Of a stretch of 64,000 bases of DNA, positions 62,345 through 64,000 are shown piece after piece. The position numbers and the translations under genes are program-made. The notes below the pieces were generated by a model that did no database searches, was not told where the DNA came from, and saw only the letters and a list, made by a program, of their open reading frames with translations. Source of the DNA: CALBTQ01 sp036725605 (GTDB taxonomy: Bacteria; Lernaellota; Lernaellaia; Lernaellales; Lernaellaceae); NCBI GenBank assembly GCA_036725605.1, contig DAIMDW010000030.1:1-64000 (forward strand). Direction: 5' to 3'. How positions within the stretch are numbered: position 1 is the first letter of the stretch; each line of letters begins with the position of its first letter.

Positions 62345-64000
62345 ACTCACCTCCGCATAATTCACGAAATCGTACCAACCCTGGAATAACTTTCGAGGCA
62401 GCTTCCGGCTGGAGCATCCCTGAATCGCCGACGACAACTAGAAGCCTTTGTTGGCGGCTCATCGCGACGCAAAGCCGGTTTTCCAACATCAGGTGACCGT
62501 ATTTCCTGCGAAGTATTTTCTCGTCTTTGGAGTCCATATTATTGGACCTCGTCATTGACAGGAACACGACATCAAATTCCTTTCCTTGGAAAGCATCGAC
62601 AGAGCCTACACGCAGCCTTTCCTTCAACTTACCCGATAGGTCTCTGGTATCCCTCCAAGCTTCGGCTATGCGAAATGCGCCCTCCTCATTTTGCTCAGTG
62701 AGTCCAAGGGATTGCATCTGCTGAAGAAGTTCCTGAACCTGCGCTGAATAAAAAGTGATCACTCCAACACTGAAATCTGGTCGCTCTGTGAGAACGCGAT
62801 AGGCTTCTTTCGCGATCCACTTGGCTTCCGCCGGACGCCTCTTACTCTGTCGACCGCTTTCTTTTCCGCGATCCAATGGGACGTCTACCCATGCAGCAAC
62901 AGCAAAACGCTTTTCTTTCTGCCGCCCACTCTCCTCTTGATTCTCTAATATTTCGTATCTTTCCAGGTCGTGGGAAAACTCAGATGGGTCACGTCCTGAT
63001 TCAAAGGCTTCGCCATGCGGTCGGTAGAATGTATCGCTGACAAATGATCCCAAAATTGGATGCATACGATACTGTTTATCTAGTGTTACTGTCCGTTTAA
63101 TTCCATCCGTGTTTTCACGCTCGCGCATAGCAATAAATAGGCGTTCAAATAAGCTCTTCCGAAGCATCTCCTCCGTTTTTGCTTCAACGTTTTTGTCTAA
63201 CTCGCGTTCTATTTCGTGTTCGAGAATGTGAGGAAGTTGGCGGTGGTCACCAACAAGAATTATCCTCCGTTCAGCAAGTGCCATTGGAATAAAAAGATCA
63301 AGCGGGTTGGCCCTCGCGGCTTCATCAACGACGACTGTTTCGAACACCGGCCATTTATTTGTAGCGTCATCCAATCCTTTGTGGGTACACATCTGATATC
63401 CAACGGCCTGTTGACAAGTTGCAGCAAGAACGACCGTGTATCTTTCGACGGCGTCTCTTGTCCCACGCTGATCCATTTCAAGGTCGTCACGGTAGTCATA
63501 CAGAACAGAATCTACACCACCCTTGGAGCCACGCACTCGTTCACGAAGGGCATCTATAACCGATCCAAACGCTGCTTCGACATCTGCATTAACTAACGGA
63601 GCATTCGTCGGACGTTCATCCGGTAGCAACCGGTCGATCAGTTCCGTTTGGAGCACACGTAGCTGGTTGAACATGTCTGCCCCATGTTCTACGTCATACT
63701 TGGAAGCTTGGTCGAGAAGATCGTATTCGTTCCTTGACAGCAATCCGAGACTATCGAGCCTACGAAGAGCTTTTAGTGCTTGAGTTGGACCATCATCAGA
63801 AAAAGATACTTTGTCGACTCTCAAGCTCCGAACAGCTTTCATTGCTAGTTCGCGCTTGTCACCATGCTCGTCGACCAGTCGCCCATGGCGGAAGGTCTGT
63901 TCAAGTCTCAAGAGATCATCGGATAGTTGTCCGGGAATATAAGGGGATGTCATTTCTCGGACTTCCTGAAGGAGCCGAGCAACATCTTCGGATCGGGAGG
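62322..64000 (-). CDS. SF1 helicase, UPF1/DNA2-like (partial, N-terminus outside window)
   Basis: At least 558 residues; the frame stays open to the window edge, so the N-terminus and Walker A are missing. Visible SF1 motifs: motif II ETVVVDEAARANPLDL, motif III ILVGDHRQLPHI, LDKQYRMHPILGSFVSDTFY (motif IV region), motif V VGSVDAFQGKEFDVVFLSMTRSNN, motif VI LCVAMSRQQRLLVVVGD. Motif II reads DEAA. The order and wording match the UPF1-like SF1B family that acts on RNA or DNA in the 5'-3' direction. It is the first visible gene of the operon and overlaps the next gene by 23 bases. Confidence 0.88.
   Translation of the reverse strand, partial: SRSEDVARLLQEVREMTSPYIPGQLSDDLLRLEQTFRHGRLVDEHGDKRELAMKAVRSLRVDKVSFSDDGPTQALKALRRLDSLGLLSRNEYDLLDQASKYDVEHGADMFNQLRVLQTELIDRLLPDERPTNAPLVNADVEAAFGSVIDALRERVRGSKGGVDSVLYDYRDDLEMDQRGTRDAVERYTVVLAATCQQAVGYQMCTHKGLDDATNKWPVFETVVVDEAARANPLDLFIPMALAERRIILVGDHRQLPHILEHEIERELDKNVEAKTEEMLRKSLFERLFIAMRERENTDGIKRTVTLDKQYRMHPILGSFVSDTFYRPHGEAFESGRDPSEFSHDLERYEILENQEESGRQKEKRFAVAAWVDVPLDRGKESGRQSKRRPAEAKWIAKEAYRVLTERPDFSVGVITFYSAQVQELLQQMQSLGLTEQNEEGAFRIAEAWRDTRDLSGKLKERLRVGSVDAFQGKEFDVVFLSMTRSNNMDSKDEKILRRKYGHLMLENRLCVAMSRQQRLLVVVGDSGMLQPEAASKVIPGLVRFRELCGGEYGVQLHA

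Overview
This window comes from the chromosome of a GC-rich Gram-negative bacterium. It carries a type IV pilus secretin and alignment system, a full division and cell-wall cluster, and several lipoproteins with long Asp runs next to the lipidated Cys. Asp-rich lipoproteins of this kind, with this pil and dcw content, suggest a deltaproteobacteria-like or related poorly cultured lineage. That placement is an inference; no rRNA gene is present to confirm it.

Layout. 1-3.5 kb: repeat-rich leader, two membrane proteins, a beta-propeller protein and a Cys-rich lipoprotein. 3.6-8.1 kb: pilMNOPQ on the minus strand behind a near-consensus sigma70 promoter. 8.3-17 kb: a minor-pilin operon (FimT/GspH, PilV, PilX-like, and a 1633-residue PilW-like protein) with a candidate sigma54 promoter just downstream of pilD-pilS-pilR (17.1-21 kb). 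No pilY1 is seen; the two outsized minor pilins may take its place at the pilus tip. 21-30 kb: a GT-C-like enzyme, a TMTC/TPR-like membrane protein, lipoproteins (one resembling GH88/GH105 hydrolases), a HadA/HadB-like dehydratase pair, an acetyltransferase, and dispersed palindromic repeats.

30.3-46.5 kb: the dcw operon mraZ-rsmH-ftsL-ftsI-murE-murF-murD-ftsW-murC-murB-ddl-ftsQ-ftsA-ftsZ. It is tightly overlapped and ends at a clear terminator. The genes for both lipid-linked steps, mraY and murG, are missing from their usual slots. A DnaA-box cluster beside AT-rich DNA lies upstream of its promoter.

46.8-48.1 kb: Nudix hydrolase and nitroreductase-like protein. From 48.1 kb composition changes: an AT-rich gene for a membrane protein with a C-terminal propeller (48.2-50.1 kb), then a GC-rich block (lipoprotein, metallo-beta-lactamase fold protein, coaBC) enclosed exactly by two inverted copies of a 200-bp repeat (50.3-53.8 kb), then a lower-GC island (54.2-64 kb). 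The island holds a minus-strand operon: SF1 helicase (cut by the window end), an unrecognised 545-aa protein, a coiled-coil McrB-like AAA+ ATPase, a DUF2357/McrC-like zinc-ribbon protein, and two membrane proteins. It resembles the coiled-coil McrBC type IV restriction systems (CoCoNuT class) and is the best candidate here for a little-described defence system.
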